64,000 bases of DNA from an uncultured Sulfitobacter sp. (GCF_947497275.1 NZ_CANMFS010000001.1:496001-560000); one strand, 5' to 3'; shown: positions 21,969 through 31,418, numbered from the stretch's first letter. Notes: generated by a model from the letters alone, not told the origin. Program-made: numbers and translations.

Positions 21969-22270
21969 CGGTGGATCCTTTTTGTGACGTGGGGTGACAC
22001 ATAGGCCGCAGATGCACCCATTGCCAGAGCGGCGTTGACTTTCGGCGCGCCAGCCCCCATGTGGGGGTCAGGCGATGCCTTCTGCCGCGTGAGCAGATGC
22101 AGCACATACACAGTGATCTGCTAGCCGAGGCCGCCCATTGTTCCCAAAATCACGCGTGGGGCCAGACGCATCCGGACAGGTGCGCGGCACATGGCCCGCT
22201 CCTGCGATCCGCTTTTGCGCACCCGAGAAAACGCGCGGACGCTGTCCGACGCGAAAAAAGTGAGTTTGAG
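21969..22270. other. 302-base divergent gap upstream of the helicase gene
   Basis: No credible gene is visible. The gap holds a perfect 14-base palindrome CCCCCATGTGGGGG (22054-22067) and a TTGACT hexamer at 22035. A purine-rich stretch (GCGAAAAAAGTGAGTTTGAG) lies directly before the helicase ATG and contains its ribosome-binding site. A long untranslated leader for the helicase is possible. Confidence 0.4.
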
Positions 22271-23584
22271 ATGAGCGATTTTGACATGATGGGGCTGCCC
22301 GCAGCCTTGGTGAAACGACTGAGCGCGATGGGGCTGAAAGAGCCGACACCGATCCAGAAACAGGCGATCCCGCATGGGCTGAACGGCCGTGACGTGATGG
22401 GGCTGGCGCAGACCGGCACCGGTAAGACAGCCGCGTTCGGCATTCCGCTGGTGGCACAGATGCTCCAGATGGAAGGGCGTCCCAGCCCCAAGGCCGTGCG
22501 CGGTCTGGTGCTGGCACCCACGCGCGAACTGGCCACCCAGATCAGCGTGAACCTGCGCCAGTTTGCCGAAAGCACCCCGCTGAAGGTGGCGATGGTCGTC
22601 GGCGGACAAAACATCAATACCCAGATCAAGCGGCTACACTCCGGTGTCGACCTGCTGGTCGCGACGCCCGGCCGTCTGCTTGATCTCTTGGACCGCAAGG
22701 CCGTGCGGCTGGACGAGGCGACGTTTCTGGTGCTGGACGAGGCGGATCAGATGCTCGACATGGGCTTTATCCACGATCTGCGCAAGATTTCGCAGCTTAT
22801 CCCGAAAAGCCGCCAGACCTTCCTGTTTTCGGCCACCATGCCCAAGCTGATGAACGAGATCGCCAACAGCTATCTCAATTCACCGATCCGCATCGAAGTC
22901 TCGCCTCCGGGCAAGGCAGCGGACAAGGTGACGCAAGAGGTGCACTTTATCGCCAAGGCGGAGAAGAAGGCCCTTCTGGTCGAGCTTCTGGACAAGCACC
23001 GCGACGAGCGGGCGCTGGTATTTGGCCGCACGAAACATGGTTGCGAAAAGCTGATGAAAGATCTGGTGAAGGCCGGATTTAAGGCCGCGTCGATCCACGG
23101 TAACAAATCCCAGGGTCAGCGTGATCGCGCCATCGAGGCGTTCAAGTCAGGCGAAATCACCGTACTGGTCGCCACGGATGTTGCGGCGCGCGGGTTGGAT
23201 ATCCCGGACGTCAAGCACGTCTATAACTACGAACTGCCCAACGTGCCGGACAACTACGTGCACCGGATCGGGCGCACCGCACGCGCGGGCAAGGACGGTG
23301 CCGCAATCGCGTTCTGCGCACCCGACGAGATGGGCGAATTGAAAGATATTCAGAAAACGATGAAGATCGCCATTCCCGTCGCATCGGGTCGTCCGTGGGA
23401 AGCGATGGAGATCCCCGCCAAGCCCAAAGGCCGTGGCGGACGCGGCGGCGGGGGCCGTGGGCGCGGGCAGGGCGGCGGCGGTCGGCCGCAAGGGGCCTCC
23501 GGCAGCGCACCGGGCGGCGCGTCCAAGCCGGGCGGCGGGCGGCGCAGACGGCGCAGCGGCGGCGGCAATGCCTCAAGTGCTTGA
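22271..23584 (+). CDS. DEAD-box RNA helicase, RhlE-like
   Basis: The ATP-dependent RNA helicase has 437 residues. It shows the Q motif (PTPIQKQAIPHGL), motif I AQTGTGKTAAFG, DEAD variant VLDEADQML, SAT in FLFSATMP, and motif VI YVHRIGRTARAGKDG. The last 60 residues are Gly/Arg-rich and probably bind RNA. The start is ATG 22271 (MSDFDMMGLP); the ORF track start is 70 codons too early. A clear terminator follows. The long leader suggests a cold-shock type of control, but this is inference. Confidence 0.95.
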   Translation: MSDFDMMGLPAALVKRLSAMGLKEPTPIQKQAIPHGLNGRDVMGLAQTGTGKTAAFGIPLVAQMLQMEGRPSPKAVRGLVLAPTRELATQISVNLRQFAESTPLKVAMVVGGQNINTQIKRLHSGVDLLVATPGRLLDLLDRKAVRLDEATFLVLDEADQMLDMGFIHDLRKISQLIPKSRQTFLFSATMPKLMNEIANSYLNSPIRIEVSPPGKAADKVTQEVHFIAKAEKKALLVELLDKHRDERALVFGRTKHGCEKLMKDLVKAGFKAASIHGNKSQGQRDRAIEAFKSGEITVLVATDVAARGLDIPDVKHVYNYELPNVPDNYVHRIGRTARAGKDGAAIAFCAPDEMGELKDIQKTMKIAIPVASGRPWEAMEIPAKPKGRGGRGGGGRGRGQGGGGRPQGASGSAPGGASKPGGGRRRRRSGGGNASSA

Positions 23585-23597
23585 GCACACAGACATT

Positions 23598-23629
23598 GAA
23601 AAAAGGGCGCTTTTCCGGGCGCCCTTTTT
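23598..23629 (+). terminator. Rho-independent terminator of the helicase gene
   Basis: AAAAGGGCGC / GCGCCCTTTT around an 8-base loop is followed by TTTTTA, 14 bases after the stop codon. Confidence 0.88.
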
Positions 23630-23648
23630 ACTGCGGGACCAGCGGTGA

Positions 23649-24482
23649 TCAGGCGTAGAGAGAAGCCACGCCAAGCTCTGCGTGGATCTCGTTGACCTGC
23701 GCCGGGGTCATGCTATACCCGCTGGCAAGCTTGTGAAGATACTGCGCTTCTTCCTGCGTATCGAGATCAATGGCCAGTATCGACATGGTATATACCTGCG
23801 GCCCCATTCCGTCGGGTGTATCGGCGACCAGCGCGTCCACATCGACGGGTGCCTGCATTCTGCGCTGGATGAACGCGGCCTCGTCCTCGTCTACCTCACC
23901 CAGATGGCCAAGTAGCTTGCGTTGCTCGGACTCGTCGAAAGTCCCGTCGGATTTAGCCGCCTGAATCATCGCGGCAAGCATCAAGGCGGCGACCGCCTCC
24001 TGATCTTGCGAAGGTTCGATAGGCTGTTCAGGCGATTGATCGAATTGCGAATTCAACACCGCCCCGAAGCTTTCGCTGTTTTTCGGCGGTGCCTTATTCA
24101 CCGTCTTGCCAAGTCCGCCAAGCAGTCCGCCCGCGGCGGCGCCACCGGCAAGCCCGCCAAGCATATCGCCAAGACCGCCTTGGGTCGATGCGTCACCACC
24201 CTGGCGCTGGCCACCGAGGTTTTCAAGCAAACCTCCCAAGCCACCGCGTCGGGTGCCGCCCGTCGTATTTCCGCCGCCCAGCAGCCCGCCGAGCATGTCG
24301 CTCAAACCGCCTTGGCCGCTTGCGGTGGTGCCCCCTGTGAGTCCGCCGAGCAGGCCGCCCAGACCGCCGGTCTGTTGTAATTTGCCATCGTTGCCCTGTT
24401 TGCCGCGGTTCATCATCGCGCTCGCACCCTTGGCGACGGCTACGCCGACCGCCACTTTCGCGAGGGTTTTCATCAAAGACAT
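23649..24482 (-). CDS. DUF533 protein with Gly-rich N-terminal half
   Basis: The 277-residue product has an N-terminal helix (MSLMKTLAKVAVGVAVAKGASAMM). About 110 residues of Gly/Leu/Gln repeats (GGLGGLLGGLTGG, GDMLGGLAGG) follow. The DUF533 domain comes last, related to TerB-like helical folds (VAALMLAAMIQAAKSDGTFDESEQRKLLGHLGEV). The N-terminal region may insert in a membrane. The function is unknown. It converges on the helicase gene. Confidence 0.82.
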   Translation of the reverse strand: MSLMKTLAKVAVGVAVAKGASAMMNRGKQGNDGKLQQTGGLGGLLGGLTGGTTASGQGGLSDMLGGLLGGGNTTGGTRRGGLGGLLENLGGQRQGGDASTQGGLGDMLGGLAGGAAAGGLLGGLGKTVNKAPPKNSESFGAVLNSQFDQSPEQPIEPSQDQEAVAALMLAAMIQAAKSDGTFDESEQRKLLGHLGEVDEDEAAFIQRRMQAPVDVDALVADTPDGMGPQVYTMSILAIDLDTQEEAQYLHKLASGYSMTPAQVNEIHAELGVASLYA

Positions 24483-24604
24483 GGATCAGTTCCTTTCGGT
24501 TTCATCAGTTGCCCCATCATGGCACGTTTGCCGACGTCGCGCCGGGGGAAAGACGGCGATCCGCGTGCATTGACAATCTTCCGCTCACTCGCCCTTGTGG
24601 CACC

Positions 24605-25489
24605 ATGGAACGCAAATCCCACATTGATACCTTCGGCGCGGTGGCATTGATCGCCTTTGCATTGAACTTGGCGTTCAACCAAGTGGTAATCAAGGTAACG
24701 GCAGGCGGTTTCAGCCCTGTTTTTGCGGCTGGCCTGCGGTCAGCAGGAGCCATCGCGGTTTTGCTTTTGTGGATGTATCTGCGCGGCGTCTCCCTGCGCA
24801 TCATGCCCGCTGCCCGGCCCTGGGCCATCCTGTCGGGGCTCTTATTCGCGTTTGAATTCATCTGTCTGTTCACGGCACTTGACCTCACAACGGTCAGCCG
24901 ATCCTCGGTCATCTTCTATTCGATGCCGCTCTGGCTTGCGCTGGCCAGCCAGGTGCTGTTGCCGGAGGAGCGGCTGACCTGGTTCAAGTCCGCCGGTCTG
25001 GCGCTGGCGATGGGCGGTGTCGTGATTGCGCTTGCAGACCGCAGCGGCGGACAAGTCAGCTGGGCCGGTGATCTCCTGGCGCTGGCGGCGGCGCTGAGTT
25101 GGGGCGGCATCGCTTTGCTGGTGCGGGTGACACCGCTGGCGCATGTGCCACCCGAACAACAACTGATGTCGCAGGTCGCCGTCTCGGCACCGATCCTTTT
25201 GCTGCTCGCGCCGTTGTTCGGACCGTTGCTGCGTGAGGTCGCACCGATCCACATCGCCGGTATGGCGTTCCAGATTCTCGCGGTGGCGTCATTTGGATTC
25301 CTTGGGTGGTTTTGGCTGATGAAGCGGTATCCAACCAATTCGGTCGCCTCGTTCAGCTTTCTTTCGCCAGTGGCGTCGGTGCTAATGGGGTGGATCCTGC
25401 TGGATGAACGGATCGCACCTTCGATCTGGATCGCGCTGGGAATGGTCGCGGCCGGTATCACGCTGATCAACCGCCGCCCACGATTTTAG
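24605..25489 (+). CDS. DMT-superfamily permease (EamA), second copy
   Basis: The product of 294 residues has ten predicted helices in two EamA repeats (ALIAFALNLAFNQVVIKVTAG; YPTNSVASFSFLSPVASVLMGW). The start is ATG 24605 (MERKSHIDTFG). It is only distantly similar to the DMT protein at 19.3 kb, so it is not a recent duplicate. The stop region overlaps selO by 4 bases on the opposite strand. The substrate is unknown. Confidence 0.83.
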   Translation: MERKSHIDTFGAVALIAFALNLAFNQVVIKVTAGGFSPVFAAGLRSAGAIAVLLLWMYLRGVSLRIMPAARPWAILSGLLFAFEFICLFTALDLTTVSRSSVIFYSMPLWLALASQVLLPEERLTWFKSAGLALAMGGVVIALADRSGGQVSWAGDLLALAAALSWGGIALLVRVTPLAHVPPEQQLMSQVAVSAPILLLLAPLFGPLLREVAPIHIAGMAFQILAVASFGFLGWFWLMKRYPTNSVASFSFLSPVASVLMGWILLDERIAPSIWIALGMVAAGITLINRRPRF

Positions 25490-26898
25490 GTCCCGCAGAA
25501 TGTTGCCGGAATTACTTCGGCAGGTGTCGGTGGCCTCGCCAAATCCGGATCGGTGAGCGTGTACGGGGACGCAAGGGCCTTCATCAACCGCGTGAACGGC
25601 GCCATGTCTCCGGCTACCGCTGCCTGGATCATCTGCTCCATCCGGTGATTGCGCGGGATCACGGCAGGGTTTGCGGTGGCCATGACAGCGCGGGGGTCAT
25701 TTTCCTGCGCGATGCGCGCCTCATGTGCCGCGCGCCACGTCTCGAATGCCGTTCGGTCGGTAAACTGGTCATGGGCCTGCGGCGTGCCAAGCGCGCGGAA
25801 GGTATTGGTGAAATCCGCGCCGTCCTTTTGCATCAGATCCAGCAGATCGTTGATCAGGTCCGCGTCCTGCTCTTTCGGACTCGAAATCCCGATCTTGGCC
25901 CCGAACCGTCGCAGCCAGGCAGCCTCGATCTGATCGGGCATCGTGTGGACAATCGCGGTCGCTTCCTTCACTGCGGCGTCCTTGTCCCCCATCTGTTGCA
26001 GCAGGGCAGTCGCGAATTGCGCCATGTTCCAGATCGCCATGTTAGGCTGGTTGCCGTAGGCATAGCGGCCCTGCTGGTCGATCGATGAGAATACCCGCCC
26101 CATGTGGAAATCATCCATGAAGGCACAGGGGCCATAATCAATCGTCTCGCCGCTGATGCTGCAATTATCCGTGTTCATCACGCCGTGAATAAATCCGACA
26201 GACATCCATGCCGCGATCAGCTCCGCCTGGCGCGCACAGACCGCGCGCAAGAAGCTCATCGGACCGTCCGCCTCCGGATAATGACGTGTAATCGCGTATT
26301 GGGTGAGGCGGGCCAGTTCTTCGGTCTGTCCGCGATGCGCAAACACCTGAAAGGTGCCGACGCGCAGATGGCTTGCGGCGACGCGCGTGAGAACCGCACC
26401 CGGCAGGGCGGTCTCGCGGTAGATGTCCTCGCCCGTGGCCACGGCGGCCAAGGCACGCGAGGTGGGTATGCCAAGCGCGTGCATCGCTTCCGACATAACA
26501 TACTCGCGCAGCACCGGACCCAGCCAGGCGCGCCCGTCACCGCCGCGCGAATAGGGCGTGCGGCCCGCACCTTTCAGCTGAAGGTCGCGTCGTATCCCCT
26601 TGCTATCAAACACTTCACCGAGAAGGATGGCCCGTCCGTCCCCAAGCTGTGGCGTGTAGTTACCGAACTGGTGCCCGGCATAAAGCTGCGCAAGCGGCAT
26701 GGCGCCTTGGGGTACCCTGTTACCGCTAAACACAGACGCGATGGCCTCTTCGTCCGGCACGTCAATCGCCAGATCCCGCGCGAGATCCGCATTGAACGCA
26801 AGAACTTTTGGCGCCCTGACCGCCGTGGGCGCGACGTGGGTGTAAAAGGCGTCCGGCAGACGGGCGAAGCTGTTGTCGAATGAAGTTTTGATATCCAT
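25486..26898 (-). CDS. selO: SelO-family protein adenylyltransferase (YdiU)
   Basis: SelO is a pseudokinase-fold enzyme that transfers AMP from ATP to protein hydroxyls. The 470-residue product has the nucleotide-binding LKGAGRTPYSRGGDGRAWLG, the catalytic HGVMNTDNCSISGETIDYGP and FMDDFHMGRVFSSID. The chain ends FCGT, so a Cys occupies the third residue from the end, where animal SelO has selenocysteine. It starts at ATG 26898 (MDIKTSFDNSFARLPDAF). Redox control of the C-terminus is possible by analogy. Confidence 0.93.
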   Translation of the reverse strand: MDIKTSFDNSFARLPDAFYTHVAPTAVRAPKVLAFNADLARDLAIDVPDEEAIASVFSGNRVPQGAMPLAQLYAGHQFGNYTPQLGDGRAILLGEVFDSKGIRRDLQLKGAGRTPYSRGGDGRAWLGPVLREYVMSEAMHALGIPTSRALAAVATGEDIYRETALPGAVLTRVAASHLRVGTFQVFAHRGQTEELARLTQYAITRHYPEADGPMSFLRAVCARQAELIAAWMSVGFIHGVMNTDNCSISGETIDYGPCAFMDDFHMGRVFSSIDQQGRYAYGNQPNMAIWNMAQFATALLQQMGDKDAAVKEATAIVHTMPDQIEAAWLRRFGAKIGISSPKEQDADLINDLLDLMQKDGADFTNTFRALGTPQAHDQFTDRTAFETWRAAHEARIAQENDPRAVMATANPAVIPRNHRMEQMIQAAVAGDMAPFTRLMKALASPYTLTDPDLARPPTPAEVIPATFCGT

Positions 26899-26998
26899 CC
26901 CTCAGATATAGGGTGGCGGTGCGGTTCGCGCCAGTGCTGCCGCCCGACGACATTTGTGCCGAGGAGTGAACGTAAAGGTCAGCGCACGCTGAAGGGGT

Positions 26999-27448
26999 CT
27001 ACAGGCGTTTCGACATGAGCATGTATTGGTCGCGCGGCTGAAACCCTGCCTTCTGATAGAGTTTCATCGCCGCGGCGTTGCTGCGATCCACTTCGAGGTG
27101 GATCGCGCGCAATCCTGCGCCTGCGAGCGCCCGTGGCAGGGCGATCAGCGCCTCCGACGCGATACCGCGTCCGCGCACACCGGGGCGGATGTAGAGCTCG
27201 TCAATGATCGCGTCCAAACCGCCGAATTCGACCGACCACCCGAACGTGATCACGATATAGCCGATCGGGGATCTGGGCGGGCCGATGAGATAGGCACACC
27301 CGTGCGGCACGCCATCCAGCAAGGGTGCGACACCGTCGCGCCGCCGCGTCTCCGTCGATCTTATTCCGCTTTCGGTGTGAAATGCCGCGACCAGCGCAAG
27401 CATCCGGTCCAGATGTTCGGGGCCGCCGAGCGTAAGCGCCGCGCTCAC
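26999..27448 (-). CDS. GNAT acetyltransferase
   Basis: The 149-residue product has GNAT motif A RPGVRGRGIASEALIALP and the C-terminal MKLYQKAGFQPRDQYMLM. The ATG overlaps the stop of the nucleoside hydrolase gene in the ATGA arrangement at 27445-27448, so the two are co-translated. The acetyl acceptor is unknown. Confidence 0.85.
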   Translation of the reverse strand: MSAALTLGGPEHLDRMLALVAAFHTESGIRSTETRRRDGVAPLLDGVPHGCAYLIGPPRSPIGYIVITFGWSVEFGGLDAIIDELYIRPGVRGRGIASEALIALPRALAGAGLRAIHLEVDRSNAAAMKLYQKAGFQPRDQYMLMSKRL

Positions 27449-28386
27449 AAACGCCCCAGACGCTCTGTCAGCAGGTCAAAGAAACCGTCCGCATCCAGAT
27501 CGCCCACGAAAAGCGCGTTCGGCGTGCGGTCCGTCACACCCCACCAGTCCGCGACTGTCATCCCCAGGGTCAGTGCGCCTTGCGTCTCGATCCCCACATT
27601 GACGTGGCGCCCGGTGAACAGGTCAGGCCGGATCAGATACGCGGTTACGCACGGATCATGGAGGGGGGCACCGTCGCTGCCGTATTTTTCCTTGTCGAAA
27701 CGCTCGAAAAAATCCGTCATCTGCGCGACGGCACGACCTACGGGTGTAGCCAGGGCGCGGAATGCATCGTTGCGCGGGCGCGTGACAAGCGCCTTGTGCG
27801 TGACGTCAAGTGGCATGACCACGATGGGCGTTCCGGATTTGAAAACAATATCAGCGGCTTCCGGGTCAACGTAAATGTTGAATTCTGCGGTGGGCGTGAC
27901 GTTGCCGACCTCGAAATAGGCCCCTCCCATCAGAACGATCTCTTCGATCCGGTCGGCGATGTCGGGCGCCTTTTGCAAAGCCGTCGCGATGTTTGTCAGC
28001 GGGCCAAGCGGGCACAGCGTGACGGTTCCCGGCGGGTGGGCGCGCAGCTGTTCGATGATGAAATCAACAGCATGGCCCTCGGCCAGCGCCATCACCGGGT
28101 CTGGCAGGTTCGGTCCATCGAGACCGGTCTTGCCATGCACATGCTCTGCGGTGACCAGATCGCGGCCTAGAGGGCGATCACAGCCGGCGAACACCGGTAC
28201 ATCTGGTTTGCCCGCCAACTCGCAGACAACGCGCGCATTTTTCGATGTCAGCGCGAGCGGAACATTGCCCGCGACGCAGGTGATGCCCAGCACCTCGATC
28301 TCTTCGGGGCTGGCCAGAGCAAGCAGGATGGCGACGGCATCGTCCTGTCCGGGGTCGGTGTCGATGATGATCTTGCGTGGGGGCAT
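27445..28386 (-). CDS. Inosine-uridine preferring nucleoside hydrolase
   Basis: The predicted reaction is N-glycosidic cleavage of ribonucleosides for salvage. The 313-residue product has the diagnostic calcium-binding start IIIDTDPGQDDAVAIL, then VLMGGAYFEVGNVTPTAEFN and LDVTHKALV. The start is ATG 28386 (MPPRKIIIDTDPG); the ORF track adds 27 residues in the divergent gap. It is co-translated with a GNAT gene and divergent from the sulfotransferase-like gene. Confidence 0.92.
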   Translation of the reverse strand: MPPRKIIIDTDPGQDDAVAILLALASPEEIEVLGITCVAGNVPLALTSKNARVVCELAGKPDVPVFAGCDRPLGRDLVTAEHVHGKTGLDGPNLPDPVMALAEGHAVDFIIEQLRAHPPGTVTLCPLGPLTNIATALQKAPDIADRIEEIVLMGGAYFEVGNVTPTAEFNIYVDPEAADIVFKSGTPIVVMPLDVTHKALVTRPRNDAFRALATPVGRAVAQMTDFFERFDKEKYGSDGAPLHDPCVTAYLIRPDLFTGRHVNVGIETQGALTLGMTVADWWGVTDRTPNALFVGDLDADGFFDLLTERLGRL

Positions 28387-28495
28387 CTGGCAATCCTTGG
28401 GTCTTCGATTGCGCGCACCCTGCCAAGGCGTGCGGGTCTTGTCCAGCGAACAGGCACGCTTGCGCAAGGGGGCGCTGATTGTCTAAGCCTTGTCC

Positions 28496-29383
28496 ATGAG
28501 TGAACCAAAGCCATTGTATCTGCATCTGGGCGCGCACCGCACGGGCACATCTTCGTTTCAGATGATGCTGGCGGAGAACGGCGATCTGTTGCGCGGTGCC
28601 GGGTTTGATCTTGCCTATCCGGGGCGCGACGATATTCCGGGCGGGGATCTGGCGCTGCGCCTGCCGCAACCCCGCAACAAGGACCAGTGGCAGGACCGGT
28701 TTGTGCCCAATGCGGCGATCGAATTGCGCAAACAGGCAAGTGCGGACAGCACGGCGATGATCCTGTCGGAGGAGAATATTCCCGGACGGATGATCCATTT
28801 CGGATCTGGGCGGTTCTATCCGGCGGCCGAGGAGCGTTTCAAGACGCTGGCCGAAGCGGCCGCCGCTCCGGTTCTGCGTGCGCTTCTGGTGGTGCGTGAA
28901 TATGCCGACCTGTACGTTTCCGCCTACCGAAAGCGCGCGGAAGACAATCATTCGGATCCGTTCGACGATGACCGGCGCAACATGATGCGGATGGATCGCG
29001 GATGGCCGGAGCTTGTCGCGCTGATCCAGACACATCTTCAGGCGCAGCAGCTGATCGTGGTGGAATACGCCAGCCGCGGGCGCAGCGTCGATCTTCTGCG
29101 GCATCTGCTGCCCGAAACGCGTGAGATGCCGCTGATCGAGCCCGCGCACAGGATGAACCATAGCCCGACGGATGCCGCGCTGGAGGTGTTGCAGGCGATC
29201 TATGCCAAGGGCGACACGCTGGAGCGGGAAGCATGGCAGCAGATCATTCTTGAGCACCGCGACGACCACGCGTCACGGGGGATTTCCGAGTTCACCAAAC
29301 GACAGAACCGCATCTTGCGCGGACGCTATGCCGAGGACCTTGACCGCCTTGCGCAAATGCCGGGCGTCGTGCTGGTCCGCTAG
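28496..29383 (+). CDS. Sulfotransferase-like P-loop protein
   Basis: The 295-residue product starts with LYLHLGAHRTGTSSFQMML. This resembles the 5'-phosphosulfate-binding loop of sulfotransferases, where GAHRTGTSS replaces GxPKxGTT. The remaining sequence has no further clear motif. The ATG at 28496 follows an in-frame TTG at 28490; ATG is preferred. The gene stands alone and converges on mazG with 4 bases of overlap. Acceptor and donor are not established. Confidence 0.65.
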   Translation: MSEPKPLYLHLGAHRTGTSSFQMMLAENGDLLRGAGFDLAYPGRDDIPGGDLALRLPQPRNKDQWQDRFVPNAAIELRKQASADSTAMILSEENIPGRMIHFGSGRFYPAAEERFKTLAEAAAAPVLRALLVVREYADLYVSAYRKRAEDNHSDPFDDDRRNMMRMDRGWPELVALIQTHLQAQQLIVVEYASRGRSVDLLRHLLPETREMPLIEPAHRMNHSPTDAALEVLQAIYAKGDTLEREAWQQIILEHRDDHASRGISEFTKRQNRILRGRYAEDLDRLAQMPGVVLVR

Positions 29384-30192
29384 GCGCGCTCATCCGCCTT
29401 GACGGCATCCCACAGTGCGTCCATCTGCGCCAGATCGCTCTGCGCCGGGGTCTTGCCCAGATCCCGTAGCTTGGCCTCGACACCGTTGAACCGGCGGATG
29501 AACTTGTCGTTCGCGGCGCGCAGGGCGGCTTCGGGCTCCACCCCCAGATGCCGACCCAGATTGGCCATCACGAACATCAGATCGCCGAATTCCTCGGCCA
29601 CTTCCGTTTGGGTCAGAGTACCCTGCGCCTCGACCAGTTCCGCCGCCTCTTCGGCGATCTTGTCGATGACATCCGCCGCGTCGGGCCAGTCGAACCCCAC
29701 TCGCGCGGCGCGCTTTTGCAGTTTGTACGCGCGCAGCAGGGCGGGCAAGCCCACCGCGACCCCGTCGAGCGCGCCTTTCTGTGCCTTGCCCGCCCGCTCT
29801 GCCGCCTTGATCGCCTCCCAATCCGCGGTTTGCTGCTCGGCCGATTTGTTGCGGCTTTCTTCGCCGAAGACATGCGGGTGGCGGGAAACCATCTTGTCGG
29901 AAATGTTGCGCACGACCGACTGAAACGAAAACAGGCCGCGTTCTTCGGCAATCGCCGTGTGATAAACCGATTGCAGCAACAGATCGCCCAGTTCTCCCTC
30001 AAGCTCGGACCAGTCGCGCCGCGCAATGGCGTCCGCGACTTCATAGGCCTCCTCGATGGTGTAGGGCGCAATGGTGTCGAAATCTTGCTCAATGTCCCAC
30101 GGACAGCCGGTCTCGGGATCGCGCAGACGCCGCATGATTTCCAGCAGGCGTTCGATGCCTGCATTTTGGTCGTTTATCAGATCGTCAGCCAT
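29380..30192 (-). CDS. mazG: Nucleoside triphosphate pyrophosphohydrolase MazG
   Basis: MazG hydrolyses non-canonical or excess NTPs to NMP and pyrophosphate. The 270-residue product has two MazG domains. The first shows GCPWDIEQDFDTIAPYTIEEAYEVADAI and ELEGELGDLLLQSVYH. The second shows KIAEEAAELVEAQ and EEFGDLMFVMANL. The start is ATG 30192 (MADDLINDQNAG); the ORF track adds 18 residues. It is divergent from the M20 gene. Confidence 0.93.
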   Translation of the reverse strand: MADDLINDQNAGIERLLEIMRRLRDPETGCPWDIEQDFDTIAPYTIEEAYEVADAIARRDWSELEGELGDLLLQSVYHTAIAEERGLFSFQSVVRNISDKMVSRHPHVFGEESRNKSAEQQTADWEAIKAAERAGKAQKGALDGVAVGLPALLRAYKLQKRAARVGFDWPDAADVIDKIAEEAAELVEAQGTLTQTEVAEEFGDLMFVMANLGRHLGVEPEAALRAANDKFIRRFNGVEAKLRDLGKTPAQSDLAQMDALWDAVKADERA

Positions 30193-30248
30193 TGCGGGTC
30201 CCCTCGCTGTGGTGTCAGATAAGGACAACACATCAAAGGAGTCCACCC

Positions 30249-31418
30249 ATGCCTGTTATCAACCGGATAGCGGATTATACCAGCGACATGATCGCATGGC
30301 GCCGACATTTGCACACCATTCCCGAACTCGGATTTGACTGCCCCAAGACGTCGGCTTTCATCCGCGATCGGCTTGAAGAGATCGGTGTGGACGAAGTCCA
30401 CACCGGTATCGCGCAGACAGGGATCGTCGCGATCATCGATGGCAGTGGCACGGGGCCGACCATCGGGTTGCGCGCGGATTTCGATGCGCTGCCGATCGAG
30501 GAAGATACGGGTGTCGACTATGCCTCGACCCATCCCGGAAAGATGCATGCATGCGGACACGACGGCCACACGGCAATGCTGCTGGGCGCTGCGAAATACC
30601 TGGCCGAAACGCGCAATTTCGCGGGGCGTGTCGCGCTGATCTTTCAACCTGCGGAAGAGGAAGGCGGCGGCGCGCAGGTGATGTGCGCCGAAGGTATCAT
30701 GGACCGCTTCGCGATCACGGAAGTGTATGGCATCCATAACATGCCAGGGTTGGAGCCCGGAACCTTCCATACCACCGCAGGCCCGATCATGGCAGCGGTC
30801 GATTCATTCACAATCCAGATCAAGGGACGCGGTGGCCATGGTGCGATGCCACACGAAACCGCAGACCCCGTTGTCGCCGCCTGCGGCATGGTGACGGCGA
30901 TCCAGACCATTTCAAGCCGCAATGTTCATTCCGCACAGGAAAAGGTGATTTCAGTCACGCAGATCCACACTGGCAGCGCCAGCAACATCATCCCGGATAC
31001 GGCGTGGATAAACGGCACCGTGCGCACCTTCGACAAGGAGGTTCAGGCGCTGATCCGGCAACGCATGGACGAGATCGTTCAGGGGCAGGCGGCGTCGTAT
31101 GGCGTGAGCGCCACGCTCGACTACGAGGAAGGCTATCCCAGCACCCACAACGCGGCGGAGCAAACGGAATCTGCGGCGCAGGTCGCGCGCGAGATCGTCG
31201 GCGACGCGCGCGTCGACACGGCATACGGCAAGGTCGCGGGGGCCGAGGATTTCGCCTACATGCTCGAAGAGCGCCCCGGCGCTTATCTGTTCCTCGGTGC
31301 GGGCGAGGGCGCAGGGCTGCACCACCCGAAATTCAATTTCAACGACGAGATCGCCCCCGTCGGCGCCTCCTTCTTTGCGCGGCTTGTCGAAACGACGCAG
31401 CCGGTGGCGGGCAAGTAG
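30249..31418 (+). CDS. M20 family amidohydrolase (hippurate hydrolase-like)
   Basis: The product of 389 residues belongs to the M20D amidohydrolases (IAA-amino acid, hippurate and acyl-amino-acid hydrolases). It shows LHTIPELGFDCPKTS, metal ligands in MHACGHDGHTAMLLGAAKYL, the catalytic pair in FQPAEEEGGGAQVM and a dimerisation domain with GRGGHGAMPHET. The start ATG 30249 has AAAGGAG 8 bases upstream. It is immediately followed, without a gap, by the first ureohydrolase, so a nitrogen-compound catabolic operon is likely. Confidence 0.9.
   Translation: MPVINRIADYTSDMIAWRRHLHTIPELGFDCPKTSAFIRDRLEEIGVDEVHTGIAQTGIVAIIDGSGTGPTIGLRADFDALPIEEDTGVDYASTHPGKMHACGHDGHTAMLLGAAKYLAETRNFAGRVALIFQPAEEEGGGAQVMCAEGIMDRFAITEVYGIHNMPGLEPGTFHTTAGPIMAAVDSFTIQIKGRGGHGAMPHETADPVVAACGMVTAIQTISSRNVHSAQEKVISVTQIHTGSASNIIPDTAWINGTVRTFDKEVQALIRQRMDEIVQGQAASYGVSATLDYEEGYPSTHNAAEQTESAAQVAREIVGDARVDTAYGKVAGAEDFAYMLEERPGAYLFLGAGEGAGLHHPKFNFNDEIAPVGASFFARLVETTQPVAGK

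Noticed and set aside
28178-29269. Minus-strand ORF of 363 aa
   Set aside because: It lies opposite the sulfotransferase-like gene, which has a P-loop and normal codon use.
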